This document shows, one piece after another, positions 1 to 9,508 of a stretch of DNA of 64,000 nucleotides. The stretch is from Cryptomeria japonica (Eukaryota; Streptophyta; Pinopsida; Cupressales; Cupressaceae). How positions within the stretch are numbered: position 1 is the first letter of the stretch; each line of letters begins with the position of its first letter. The notes under the pieces were generated by a model that saw only the letters and a program-made list of their open reading frames with translations, was not told where the DNA came from and searched no databases. Location of the stretch: positions 419,616,257 through 419,680,256 of the forward strand of contig NC_081415.1 in assembly GCF_030272615.1 (NCBI RefSeq). The letters run 5' to 3'. The position numbers were made by a program, and so were the translations under genes.

Positions 1-1761
1 CAAATTGATCCTGCAAAGATTACTTCACCTTATTTTGATAACAAAGCTTTTTGTCAATTTCATCGTCAGCCTGGGCATGATACTGCAAAATGTTTTTCTT
101 TAAAGGGTAAAATTAAAGATTTGATTGATAATAATACTATTTCTGTTTCTGGAGTGAATGATAAAGGCAATACATCTGTAGCTCCTCCTAATCAAAATCT
201 TCAGATTTTCACTGATCCATTACCTTCTCATACCTCTAATGCAATTGAGGCTAATGATTCCTCTCTCTCATCTGCTGGTCTTGTGTCTATGGCTCCGAAT
301 GTGATTAACTTTGTAGAGCAACAAGAAAACCCTAAAGAACCTTCCATCACATTTGATTCCAGTGAAACCATTAGGGCACCTGATGGTCCTTTATACATAG
401 TTGCAAAAGTCAAGAATACACCTTGCCGTGGAGTGCTTATTGATCCTTCGTGCATGGTTAATGTTATTACTGAAGAATTTCTTTTTACTTTGCAATTGAA
501 TCAAGTGATCTATGACAAAACAGATGTGATTGTGAAACTATTTGATGCATTTTCTTCTCCTGCAATTGGTTCTATTACTTTACCTATTGAGGTCCATAAC
601 AAATCCCTTGATGTGAACTTTGCTATTATTCCATCTTCCGAACAATTTCGTGTGAAGCTTGGCTATCCTTGGCTATCTTTCATGAAAGCTATTGCTTCTC
701 CTATACATAAGTGTTTGAAATTTCCCCATAATGGTGAAGTTGTTACTGTCAATCATAGTCTCTTTAAACCAGCTGAAAGAACCTCTAGTGTTCCTATTGA
801 TTACTTTTGGCCTAAACAATTCCAATCTCTTCCTCCGCGAAGTGATCATCTTTTCAAATCTTATCAAAAGTGGAAAAAAGACATGATCCTATCTCTAAGT
901 GAACCTAGAACACCTAAACTTGATATTCCTATCATTCTTGAGAAGGAAGTTCTTCCTTTGAAAGATAAAACTAATGTCTTTCCTCAAGAAGATTCCCAAC
1001 CCATCCCTATGGATGTGACTATGTCTATGCCTAATAAACTTCCTAAAAGTAGACCTATACCTCCTCGTCATGATGGACTTGGTCTTCTTCCTAAACCGAA
1101 TATTCCTCCCTTATATGGAGCAGTCCCTCCTCCTTCTTTTTATAGAGAGAAGAGACCTTCTTCTTCTCCTATTATCCAGCCTAAGAGACCACAACCTAAA
1201 CACCCAAGTGATAAGGATGAGAATATTCCTCCTCCTCAATCTTCTCCACTTCCTACTAAGACTAGACGGAATCGTTCTGCATGTGAACGCCGACGAAAGC
1301 TTCGTCTTAGAGCTCAAACAGCTGCTTCTCAAACTTTACAATCTCCAAAAACACCTTCAACAAGCATTAGTCCATTTTCTCCTCAGCCGACGATTGAGCC
1401 GAAATCTCCTAAAAATAAGATGCATGATGGTTTTGATCCTGTGCGAGTTAAAGATCCTATTTTTATAAATCTTGATGATGATATAGATGAAAATGTTATT
1501 CATGATGCAAATGTTACTCCTGTTCATTCTGATAGTGAATATGAACTTGTTGATATTGATAACCATTTATCTAATGAATTTTCTAAAGCACTTATCCTAG
1601 CTCCTAGACAAGAACACCGCGGCTTGGGATATGAACATAGCCCTTGTTTGGATCTTGTGATAGCTCCATCTGCTGTGTTGGATGTTCCTCCTCTAGCGTG
1701 TTCCCTGCCTTCCCGAAACATTGATCAGCAAGATCGGGGGGTAGATGACATGCTAGACTAG
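1..1761 (+). CDS. Gag polyprotein C-terminal part with zinc knuckle and retropepsin-like fold (partial)
   Basis: The frame is open from the first base of the window to TAG at 1759-1761, 586 codons, without internal stops. It starts just before a CX2HX4HX4C zinc knuckle (CQFHRQPGHDTAKC, about 58-99), a nucleic-acid-binding motif of Tat-type Gag proteins. About 100 residues later comes a retropepsin-like segment: a GVLIDPSC loop at about 430-454, an SSPAIGSITLP flap-like stretch and a GYPWL stretch. The catalytic D-[ST/G]-G triplet is replaced by D-P-S (442-450), so protease activity is doubtful. The rest is Pro/Ser-rich with a basic run (RRNRSACERRRKLRLR, about 1264-1311) and an acidic stretch, probably disordered. 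Products would act in the cytoplasmic particle and bind RNA. The minus-strand copy (13951-17394) shows the missing N-terminal half. Other ORFs here on either strand are shadows. Confidence 0.85.
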   Translation, partial: QIDPAKITSPYFDNKAFCQFHRQPGHDTAKCFSLKGKIKDLIDNNTISVSGVNDKGNTSVAPPNQNLQIFTDPLPSHTSNAIEANDSSLSSAGLVSMAPNVINFVEQQENPKEPSITFDSSETIRAPDGPLYIVAKVKNTPCRGVLIDPSCMVNVITEEFLFTLQLNQVIYDKTDVIVKLFDAFSSPAIGSITLPIEVHNKSLDVNFAIIPSSEQFRVKLGYPWLSFMKAIASPIHKCLKFPHNGEVVTVNHSLFKPAERTSSVPIDYFWPKQFQSLPPRSDHLFKSYQKWKKDMILSLSEPRTPKLDIPIILEKEVLPLKDKTNVFPQEDSQPIPMDVTMSMPNKLPKSRPIPPRHDGLGLLPKPNIPPLYGAVPPPSFYREKRPSSSPIIQPKRPQPKHPSDKDENIPPPQSSPLPTKTRRNRSACERRRKLRLRAQTAASQTLQSPKTPSTSISPFSPQPTIEPKSPKNKMHDGFDPVRVKDPIFINLDDDIDENVIHDANVTPVHSDSEYELVDIDNHLSNEFSKALILAPRQEHRGLGYEHSPCLDLVIAPSAVLDVPPLACSLPSRNIDQQDRGVDDMLD

Positions 1762-2477
1762 TTACATTAGCATAGCAGATTCTCTCCTCCTCTCTTGTGT
1801 TACTTCTTCTATATGTTATTCTCATTCTTCTATTTGTTGTCCTTAGTGTTGTCTACTTGAGGACGATGCAAAGCATTGAGATCTCTCGATCTCTCTCATG
1901 TTGACTCAAAAGACACATGTGTTCCCTTCTTCTAGGTGACCTTCCTTGATTGGGGAATGAAGAACAATTATGCATACATACATATGATATACATGAATAA
2001 TCATACAGCATACTGACCCCGAGGAAAGTGAAGTCACCTCGTGCTTTGTGTTTTGTCTATTATCCTTGGGCTTATCTCACACTTGGGGGCTAAATCTTTG
2101 CGATAACGTTCTCCTTTCTCATTTCTTATATGTATCACTACCTTAAAGCAATCACCCCCGGTGAGGCGTGTGCGATCGCTTTAACGTAGGGGGGCATACA
2201 CCCTGTCTATCCCTTCAGGATACATGAAAATTTCTTGGCAAATTTAGCTTTGCCTTGAAAATTTTTGATATCTTTCTTGCATGACTCATAGTGAGGGAAC
2301 CTTACTACTGACAGTCATGGTTCTCCCTCGTGATCTTCCCTTTTACTTTGTCAATCGAAGTCGTAAGATCCTTAGTCCACTGGGGGCTTGGTGTATCTTG
2401 CCTCCTTGACGTGGTGAAAGTCTTTCAATGTTGTTTCCTTGTACTTTACCGGAAGTATGAGCATACATACTCCCGCT
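1762..2477 (+). other. 3' non-coding region of the gag-only element
   Basis: About 0.7 kb between the gag stop and the polypurine tract, present at matching position in the inverted copy (13225-13950). I see no ORF with retroelement domains. The stretch is conserved between copies, including a GCGATCGC-containing segment near 2172, so it may hold cis-acting signals, but none is recognisable. Confidence 0.6.
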
Positions 2478-2492
2478 AAAGTGGGGGCTAAA
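2478..2492 (+). promoter_or_regulatory. polypurine tract, primer for plus-strand DNA
   Basis: AAAGTGGGGGCTAAA lies directly against the TG start of the 3' LTR, the expected position. The inverted copy has the same tract at 13210-13224, element A has AAAGCAAGGGCTAAA at 26766-26780 and element D a version at 40249-40263. Confidence 0.8.
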
Positions 2493-2663
2493 TGTAGCGT
2501 CCTAAAATTGTGACACTTGCAATTTCGACTGCATTTCGGTCTTCACGATGGCGACGCAACACGCAACCTGAATGGAGACCCTGAAACTTGCTCACGACAC
2601 TGAAAACTGCATTTTTCAAGCACCCTGGCCTGAACCTCCTTGCACCCTGCTGTCCCGGGAGGT

Positions 2664-2692
2664 GGGACCAGAGCGCCCAGCGCCCTGGTCCC
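2664..2692 (+). repeat. GGACC...GGTCC dyad module, U3 of LTR
   Basis: Imperfect inverted repeat with arms GGGACCAG and CTGGTCCC around a GC-rich centre, about 124 bp upstream of the TATA box. One unit here; three units with a 31-bp period in the LTR at 11954-13209. Related modules sit in the other LTRs of this window. Confidence 0.75.
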
Positions 2693-2814
2693 TGGGTCCT
2701 ATTTTGGGCCCGGTCTCCTAAGGGGTCTCGGGTCTTTTTGTTTGCAAATTGGAAATTACATTCCCTGGTCAGCCTAAGGTTGGGAAAATCATTCTATCAG
2801 CCCTAAATGACAAG

Positions 2815-2823
2815 TATATAAAC
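2815..2823 (+). promoter_or_regulatory. TATA box of the LTR promoter
   Basis: TATATAAAC about 320 bp into the LTR. The equivalent LTR A has TATATAA at 20844-20850 and the solo LTR has TATAAAA at 22694-22700, all at similar LTR positions, supporting a U3 promoter. Confidence 0.65.
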
Positions 2824-3284
2824 TACATTTTTCTCTCTCATTTGGCATGAAGAGGATATGTGTACAAAGGCGTGGAAACTATACTCAAGCATTCAAGCAT
2901 TCAAACATTCAAGCATTCATTCCAAGTCTCCATTCAAGGCTAAGTGTTGCATTCAAGACAAGGATTCAACCATTGAAGAGGAGATCACATACTACATGCT
3001 ACAACATACAACATACCACATCTATACCTTCGCACATAAGGATACAAACATCCTTAGAACAAGGTATTAGTACTTGTTTTACAATCATTTACATTTACAG
3101 CACTTGCTCATTTCTTGGTTAATTCCAAAACCGGGGTTTGACCTAAAGGCAAACCCCTGATCCCTAACCCCCCAATCGTCTTCGCTTTTCTGTGTGTAGG
3201 TTGCAGGTACGCGGCTGAAATTGAAGATCTGGAATCCTTGTGCAGAGACGAACAGATCCCTCTTCGTTTCGCGGATTTTTCGGA

Positions 3285-3311
3285 GGACCGTGGCGCCGGG
3301 CGCCATCGTCC
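3285..3311 (+). repeat. second GGACC...GTCC dyad, downstream of TATA (R/U5 region)
   Basis: GGACCGTGGCGCC meets GGCGCCATCGTCC, a strong hairpin-forming dyad in what should be transcribed sequence. The two other LTR copies have it at 12330-12358 and about 18947-18977, and the leader of the complete copy has two diverged versions (17522-17552, 18147-18176). Confidence 0.65.
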
Positions 3312-3686
3312 CGACAACTTTTGCTCAAATTTGCAGGACAACGCCGTATCGACATTTTACTGCTAATTCCAGGTCCGCAGCTTCATCCTATATCCCTATC
3401 TCAGTTTATAAGCGAATCTTTGTCACTTTCTATGCATTCCTAGCTTAATTCTTCTATGCACATTCTTTACAAAAGAGGGTAGCCTTGCTTTCTTAACCCT
3501 TGAAACACATTTAGCATCCAATCTTGCATTGTGTGGGATTGGATCTTGTGGGTTTCAACCCCTCTTTTGAATGTAAAGTCTCTCCCCTAAGTGAAAACCA
3601 TCGACCCTAGTGAATCTCCCTTCTCTCTCCTTGGAGTTGGAAGAGGGGAGAGCAACTAGGGTTCGATCGCGATTTTCCACTTTACA

Positions 3687-3888
3687 CTTTGTAATCTGAT
3701 ATACATAGTTGATATATTTTGTGGTCAAGTGATCACCGTGGTTTTTCCCTGTTTGTTTTTTCCACGCATAAATCTCAGTGTTCATGTGTTGGATGTGTGT
3801 TGAATTAAATTGTTTATGTAGCATTGCATTTAATTTTTGTTTTGGACAAATTCACCCCCCCTCTCAATCCTACCTTGGGTTCAACAAT
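3687..3888 (+). repeat. 3' end of a Copia-type LTR (remnant)
   Basis: Contains GTGGTTTTTCCCTG, TTTTCCACGCATAAAT and GTGTTCATGTG followed by a C-rich segment and CAACA end. The same motif order occurs at 10079-10259 and, on the minus strand, at 32800-32990 in the LTR of Copia K. The remainder of this LTR was displaced by the insertion of the gag-only element ending at 3686. Confidence 0.55.
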
Positions 3889-4601
3889 GTCTTTGTATGT
3901 TGTAGATGGTTTGGAGGTAAGTGTTTAGATGTCGTTGTGTGGTCTGGTGGTGATGTTGAGTAAGTATAAGGTGTTTCTAGAAGGCTTGTGTAGTGGAAGT
4001 TTCAATATGCAGGAAACAATATTTATATGCAAGAAAGAATATTTAATGTCCTAGTGGAAGAATGTTTTGCATTCCTCCAATTTGTGAAGATTATGGCTTG
4101 CAATTTTGGACATAATTTTTCTGATCTATTTATATTTCACGATCAGGTTTTTAGGTCTTTTGTTGCTTAGATGGTAGAGTTGGTTGTTGTTGTTTTTGAC
4201 AATGAAGTTTTTGTCAAAACTAGTTCGGGGAATGCTTGGTGATTCTCAGATATGTGGATTCAAGTGTTGTAGCTTGGAGGACATGTTCATTTGGTTTGTG
4301 CAGTATTACAGTTTAGTTTTCTAGTGCTAATTTGTTTGGCAAGTGAAGTTAAGTTGTTTTGTGTTTGGCATGCTTGGTTGTATTGGCTTTCGGCCAACCC
4401 AGTTGGTTTATCTTATTTGGATCATGCTCTTTTGGTCTGGATATGCATTGGAGGTTGAGTTTGTATGTTGATATGGGTCTCACTATGACATGTGTAGACC
4501 TACATTGTGTATTTTCACATTGGAGGATGTTTTTGGGCCAACTGGTTAACATACTTTATTGTTTATCTACATGTTTCATTTTGATGTCGACTTTGGAGGA
4601 T
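3889..4601 (+). repeat. degenerate Copia-type LTR, first part (interrupted by 4607-9503)
   Basis: The G/T-rich stretch aligns by eye with the complement of about 33600-34200 in the LTR of Copia K, for example ATATGGGTCTCACTAT and GATGTCGACTTT with GAGGAT following. It resumes at 9509 after the nested Copia element, where the alignment with K continues without a gap. No gene is present. Confidence 0.6.
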
Positions 4602-4606
4602 GTGTT
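4602..4606. repeat. target-site duplication GTGTT (left)
   Basis: Identical to 9504-9508 on the other side of the Copia element. Confidence 0.8.
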
Positions 4607-4633
4607 TGTGAGAGTTGAGAAATAAACAACCCC
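4607..4633 (-). repeat. residual terminus of the 3' LTR
   Basis: TGTGAGAGTTGAGAAAT followed by AACAACCCC matches the start of the intact LTR at 9135, then homology ends. This is all that remains of the 369-bp 3' LTR. Confidence 0.8.
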
Positions 4634-5563
4634 TGATTGAAAAGGAGTGGGAGCAGGCTGGCAATCAAGCATACTATAGTGTCGAAGCATGTCAAGAGCA
4701 TACTTCTGTTGGTAAATGTAGATCCCATTAGAAGACCGAATCACCTGAAGACCAAGGAAATAGTGCAGAAGACCAAGGTCTATCATCTCAAACTGGTCCA
4801 TCAAGGCTCGCTGAATATGTTGAATCATAGAGGATGAGCTACCTGTGATGAGGAGATCATCAACATAGAGCACAAGAATCAGGATCTCACCCTCAAGAAG
4901 CTGAATATACACTGTGTGATCAGAATGACTGCGGGTGAAACCAATGGAGAGCAATAAAGAATCCATCTTCTCATACCAAGCCCAAGGGGCCTGTTTGAGA
5001 CCATACAATGAACGCCTAAGTTTGCAAACCAAAGAATTGTCCTGCACAAATCCCTAAGGCTGCTCCATGTAGATTTCCTCTTGTAGGTCCCCATGCAAGA
5101 ATGCACTCTTCACATCCATCTGAAAAACAAGCCATCCCCGAGAAGCTACAAGAGAGAGTACAAAGCGAATAGAGTTCATCTTAGTGACAGGGACAAAGGT
5201 CTCAGAGTAATCAATACCCTCAACCTGTGAGAAACCCTTCGCAATAAGACATGATTTGTACTTATCAATGGAACCATCAGCAATATACTTAGTGTGATAC
5301 AACCAGCGACACCTAACCATCTTTCTGCCCTTAGGAAGAGGACAGAGATCCCAAGTATGATTCCTCATCAAAGAAGAATACTCTTCCATAGCACAATCCC
5401 ACTCAGGGTGTCCTGTAGCCTCTGAAAACTTTTGAGGATCATCTGAAATGGCATGACTCAAAAGACTAGAACCCACAATATGAGAATGGGTGCGACAAGT
5501 ATCTGAAGGATCATCAACCATAGAACCTGTCGCCTCAACAGTAAAGCGAGCCCACTTGGCCAT
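4634..5563 (-). pseudogene. Copia reverse transcriptase (RVT_2), truncated
   Basis: Reads on the minus strand in one frame with one TAG near 5051-5053. It shows the Copia RT order: MRNHTWDLCPLPKGRKMV, a CRWLYHTKY block, KGFSQVEGIDYSETF, FQMDVKSAFLHGDLQEEIYM, then YGLKQAPWAWY, and the catalytic LYVDDLL. It then runs to SMLDCQPAPTPF and breaks off at the deletion junction, so the RNase H domain is missing. The enzyme would have copied element RNA into DNA inside the particle. It is in another frame than the integrase segment upstream. Confidence 0.88.
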
Positions 5564-6454
5564 CTAAGGTGGAGCAGGTGGAGGTAGGAATGGTGGATCA
5601 TCAGCACCATCATCAGAATCATCCTCAAAATAATCCTGAAGAGATGCAGTGGAAGGAGTAGGCAAAGGGGTAGACACTGGAGTCGGGGTATCCACTGTGG
5701 GAAGGCACTCATCAAACTGAACATCCCATCAAAATAGGACCTCTCTGGAATCAGATCAAACAACCTGTACGCCTTAACATCCTCATAGTAGCCAACAAAA
5801 ATGAGGGGTCGACTCTTCCACTCCATGGCTTTCCTCTAATCACTACCAAATACTCGTAAAAAGGAAACATCAGGCTTGTCATGAGACCAAGCCTCCTCAG
5901 GAGTCATATGTCGAATAGCCTTGTGAGGCATCCGATTCTGAATATAGCTGGCACAATTGACTGCCTCAACCCAAAAAGATGAATCCATGGACCTGGACTG
6001 AATCATACAATTCACCATCTCCCGTAAAGTTTTGTTCTTGAGCTCAACAACACTATTCTGCTGAGGGGTGTAGGGAACAGTAAACTGATGCTGCAAACCA
6101 TGCTCAGTGCAAAAATATCTGAAAGTCTGATTCACATACTCCCCCCCCATTATCTATACGTATCCATTGAATAGAACAACCAGACTGCTTCTCTACAAAT
6201 GTCTTGAAGATTCGAAATGAATCAAAGACATCCGACTTGTACTTAAGAAAGTACACCCATGTGCGTCTGGAGAAGTCATCAATAAAAGTGAGAACATACT
6301 TGGCCCCAGAAAAAGAAGGAGTGGGAAATGACATGAGATCACTGTGAATCAACTCCAAGGCTACCAAAGCACGAGAGGCTCTTCCCTTTGAAAAGGGATC
6401 TCTGTGTAGCTTGCCAAGCACACAACCATGACAAACACCATTAGTGCAGGAAAT
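5564..6454 (-). pseudogene. Copia integrase, frameshifted
   Basis: An HHCC-type zinc region precedes the core (RLGH at the end of the previous segment, then a CX4CX2C group near 6420-6450). The core carries the three acidic residues: D in LIHSDLM, D in IRIDNGG and E in SVVELKN. A run of eight C (complement G) at 6143-6150 marks a frameshift between the second acid and the rest of the core. Downstream are FWVEAVNCASYIQNRMP and a GYYEDVKAYRLFD segment typical of the integrase C-terminus; another shift near 5720 leads to the RT. It would have inserted the DNA copy into chromosomes; it is now non-functional. Confidence 0.85.
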
Positions 6455-7170
6455 CTATGGGAGCCCAAGAACAAGTGCATGTGTACTCATCTGCTGAAGA
6501 TATTTGTAATTGACATGGCCCAAGCGCTCATGCCAAAGCTTACTCACTGAATCTACACATGTTATAAGAGACGAACCGACACCCACAGAGGGCTCAAATC
6601 CATCAAATCTGTATAGGCGAGATGCAGTATCCACACTCCCAGTAGCCACAACCAAAACAGAGTCACGGAGGTCCCGAATAACCACATCATGTGGTGAGAA
6701 CTCAACTGTCTTACTAGAGCTAGAATGACAAATCTGATAAATGGACAGGGGGTTCGTCGAGATGTCAGGGACAACCAGAACATCCTGCAAAGTACCCCCA
6801 TCCAAAGAGACAGAACTTGAACCCAAGACTGAAAGTTGAACTGAGTCACCCACTGCAATCTGTGAAGTACCACAAGAGGCAAGAGAAGTAACCAACTGCT
6901 GAGTGTGAGTCATATGGTGAGAAGCACCAGAATCAAGTATCCATGTGGACCCATAGGTCGAAGCTCGAGCAGTGAGAGCATGACCTTTCCCTGTGGAAGG
7001 AGAAGATTCCTGAGGTGAGGAGATGTGATGCTGCTGCATGGCTTCCTCTAAAGCCTCTAAGCATTTCCAACACTTAGAAACTGGATGTCCTTCCTTGCCA
7101 CAAAAACTACAAGTGTCTCCTGATTTCTTCTTAGCCTTGGAGGAAGACTCACTAAACTATGAAGATTTCC
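6455..7170 (-). pseudogene. Copia zinc knuckle, aspartic protease and pre-integrase region
   Basis: From 7170 downward the minus strand encodes a CX2CX4HX4C knuckle (CSFCGKEGHPVSKC, about 7070-7115), then the Copia protease signature WILDSGASHHMT with the catalytic DSG intact (about 6930-6955). The GAG-pre-integrase block ends in LWHERLGHVNYKYLQ near 6500. A stop lies just before the integrase zinc residues. The protease would have cut the polyprotein. Frame is the same as the first integrase part and differs from the gag part. Confidence 0.86.
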
Positions 7171-7911
7171 CATGTTTCAGAGGAAATGGTGGTTTAGAGT
7201 CAGACTTAGGAGTAGGCTTGGAGGGATGCTCACTACCTACAGAAGGCTTCTTTGGCTTCGATTTTTGCTTTTGTTTCTCCTTAGAGGACTAAGCAACCAA
7301 TGCTTTGTGTTTGGATCCTGAGAGCATATCTAGCTAAGAAAGATGAGACTGCTCACGAGACAGACACTCACAAAAAACATCAAAGGTAGGCATGTGAAAC
7401 GAGCACCCAAGCCAGCCATGGTGGAGTAGAAAGCAGAGGCAAAAAACTGAAAATGACCCCGAAGCTTTGAAAGAATCAAGTGAGTGCACTCTGTGTCTGT
7501 CTTGGTCTTGCCACATCCCTGAAGAACAAATTTGGTAGTCTTGAACTTGTTAAAAAAATCCTCAATGGTGGGAAAGGAATCAGGGGACAAAGAAACCAAC
7601 TCTGTCTCAATCTGTAATGCATAAATCTCATTCACCCTCCTGAAGAGAGACTCAAACTTCAACCACATAGCCCGAGGAGTGAGCAACTCATCAAGGTGAA
7701 ACAAAAGACTATCAGAGACATGCAAAGAGAGCAAACCCATGGCTTCATCCATCTTGTTTCTATGTTGAAGAAGCTCATAAGGACACTGCAAGAGAGGCTG
7801 AACCTCATCCAAACAAGACCACAACCCTCATTCCCAGATAAGCCTCATGATGCGGGGATTCCAAGTGTGATAGTTGTGTGAAGTCAACAACTCAACTTAA
7901 GGATCTTCCAT
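7171..7911 (-). pseudogene. Copia Gag N-terminal part (UBN2-like)
   Basis: Probable start codon at 7911-7909, followed by a frame with stops at about codons 5 and 28 and then an open stretch to about 7400. It shows the plant Copia gag pattern SHNYHTW, LWSCLDE, MWLKFESLF, INEIYALQIE-like (VNEIYALQIETEL) and GCGKTKTDTECTHLILSKL. The frame is lost near 7400, and the basic Lys/Ser-rich link to the knuckle has stops. It would form the particle shell. Short overlapping ORFs are shadows. Confidence 0.8.
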
Positions 7912-8774
7912 GAAAAAAAACTCTGCACCTACACCTGCTTGTTGGTTTTTTTTATTATGTGATCTTTCAGAATAGACAGAAGATGCAGAAGGGTTTGTTT
8001 GTTTTGAGAGTTTTGGTGTTCTTGATTTCTGATTTAAATGACAGAAAGCGAGAAAAAAACATCCCCCACAATAGATAAACCCAAACCCTAGTATATACTG
8101 ATGAGAAGGAAGTAGTGCATGAGCAAAAAAACTTCAAACTGAAATATCATGTACATGATAAAAACTCTGAGAAATAAGATCACATATTTGAATAGAGCAC
8201 GCTGAGAGCTTTCCAATGCCTATTCGTTTTCGAAAAACGGAGTCCGTTTGCCCAAGCTACGACCCCGAAAGTGCAGAAAAGAGGCCCGACTTTGACTGGA
8301 AAAAGGTATAGTCAAACAGTAGATTCAGAAACAAAATCCAACACCACAAGGTCCATCTTGGAACCATCTTTCCGACGCCTATTCATTTTCCAAAAAATGA
8401 CTACGGATGCTCAAGATATGGCCAAAACACGAACCCCCTCTCAAAAAGGCAAGAGGGTGGTGGTCTGGTGGAGGAGCCAGGTGGAGGTGGCGCACGAGCG
8501 GCGCTATGATGGCACTCCGACGACACTCCGGCGACGCTCCAAGGAGGAGCGGCGGAGTGGCGAGCGGCAGAGGAGGTGGCTGGGTCGGGCGGCGGTGGCG
8601 CTGGTTGGGCCAGCATGTGGCCTGAGGGGGACAATGGGGCCGACAAAGGGTCAGCAGAGGCCGAATTGACAGGTCTAGTCTGCCATATGGCGGCTGGACT
8701 GTCAGGTCCGGAACCTTGCAAAAAATGATTCCCAAATTTAAAAAAAAAAACCTTTTTTTCCTTTTTCGCATTTT

Positions 8775-8805
<31 letters not shown>

Positions 8806-9119
8806 GTATCAAAAAATCGGCCTGCATGTCGTAAAAAGGCAAAAAAAAAAAAATTTGAAATTTTTTTCTCGATTTGCATGCCAGGGCCGTACGACTTGGT
8901 TTTAAAGAAAAAATGCCCTCAGATGCTCAGGAGTCAAAACTAGGCAAGTTTTATATGACTATAGAGGTTTTTGGGCCTTCTGAGCACGATGGTGAGGTCC
9001 GTTTAGGCCCAAAGTGCTAAGAAAAAGGCCTATCCCTAAGTACAAACAAGAACTTCCTGAAACCCCATATTTGCTTCCAATGCAAAATTCTCAAAACAAG
9101 ACCATATAGCTGCAGATTT
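7912..9119 (-). other. 5' leader of the Copia element
   Basis: No coding content. It holds a G+C-rich segment (about 8455-8640, minus sense rich in CCG/GCC) and long homopolymer runs including about 26 T near 8779-8805 and A runs at 8739-8750 and 8838-8850. ORFs predicted across the homopolymers are compositional artefacts. Two GA-poor segments around 8200 and 8370 share CTATTC(G/A)TTTTC and resemble each other (tandem, about 160 bp apart). Confidence 0.6.
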
Positions 9120-9122
9120 GAA

Positions 9123-9134
9123 GCTCTGATACCA
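9123..9134 (-). promoter_or_regulatory. primer binding site, initiator tRNA-Met type
   Basis: The complement reads TGGTATCAGAGC directly next to the LTR end at 9135. This is the standard Copia primer site complementary to the 3' end of initiator tRNA-Met. Confidence 0.9.
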
Positions 9135-9503
9135 TGTGAGAGTTGAGAAATACAACCCCATAGGAACCTAAAGATCTTCTGCAAACTGAATAATCTGTTA
9201 CAAGGAGAAGCAAGGAAGCAAATAATCTGAAAGACAAAAAACATAGGAAAAATGCTCAAAAGATGAGAGTTGAATATTCACCAAAATGTGTAATGTCATA
9301 ATGATACAAAGAAAAGAAAATTAACCTCTAATAGGTCAAGAAACCCTAAAAGGGAAAACCCTAGGCTTGCACATAATAATTAATAAAAGAATTAATTATT
9401 ATGCACCTAATGTTAGCTTAAGTATAAAAAGAGATAATAGGGAACTTAAAGAATTAAACAAATATTGTTTAATTAATCAAGTAAAGACTCGATTACTCTA
9501 ACA
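9135..9503 (-). repeat. 5' LTR of the Copia element (369 bp)
   Basis: In element sense it begins TGTTAGAGTAATCGAGTC and ends CAACTCTCACA next to the primer site. A/T-rich. Flanked outside by GTGTT at 9504-9508. Confidence 0.88.
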
Positions 9504-9508
9504 GTGTT
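9504..9508. repeat. target-site duplication GTGTT (right)
   Basis: Pairs with 4602-4606. Confidence 0.8.

Larger units (their letters stand above)
1..3686 (+). mobile_element. gag-only (TR-GAG-like) LTR retrotransposon, copy 1, 5' part outside window
   Basis: The window opens inside the gag frame of this element. Reading on, there is a gag/protease-like C-terminal region (1-1761), about 0.7 kb of non-coding DNA, a polypurine tract and a complete 3' LTR (2493-3686). No reverse transcriptase, RNase H or integrase lies between gag and LTR, so the copy is non-autonomous. It is the inverted counterpart of 11954-15711 (position 1 pairs with 15711, position 3686 with 11954) at very high identity by eye. 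The five bases after the LTR (3687-3691, CTTTG) would be its target-site duplication, but the matching copy is outside the window. The gag-only design matches elements described as TR-GAG; membership is inference. Confidence 0.88.
2493..3686 (+). repeat. 3' LTR of gag-only element copy 1 (1194 bp)
   Basis: Begins TGTAGCGTCCTAAAATTG after the polypurine tract and ends with ...CCACTTTACA, giving TG...CA ends. Its complement matches both LTRs of the complete copy (11954-13209 and 18571-19748). It carries one GGACC...GGTCC dyad in U3 (2664-2692), a TATA box (2815-2823) and a second dyad downstream of it (3285-3311). Small ORFs here are not genes. Confidence 0.93.
4607..9503 (-). mobile_element. 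Ty1/Copia retrotransposon with large internal deletion at its 3' end
   Basis: Minus-oriented element with 5' LTR at 9135-9503, a tRNA-iMet primer site at 9123-9134, leader, gag, protease, integrase and most of the reverse transcriptase. Coding stops abruptly in the RT, and only 20-odd bases of the 3' LTR terminus remain (4607-4633, TGTGAGAGTTGAGAAAT). GTGTT flanks both outer ends (4602-4606, 9504-9508), so the insertion ends are original and the loss of RNase H, polypurine tract and most of the 3' LTR happened inside. Stops and frameshifts show it is dead. Confidence 0.9.

Noticed and set aside
1070-1468. 132-residue Leu-rich ORF overlapping gag, and its counterpart at 14244-14642
   Set aside because: It is a frame shadow of the Pro/Ser-rich gag region; present in both copies only because the gag is.
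2588-3448. Small ORFs in the LTR (also at 12863-13214 and 18811-19653)
   Set aside because: LTR sequence with promoter and terminal signals; ORFs differ in length between copies.
8379-8879. 166-residue minus ORF and overlapping ORFs across homopolymer runs
   Set aside because: Lysine/phenylalanine runs come from poly-A/T; it lies in the Copia leader and shows no domain.
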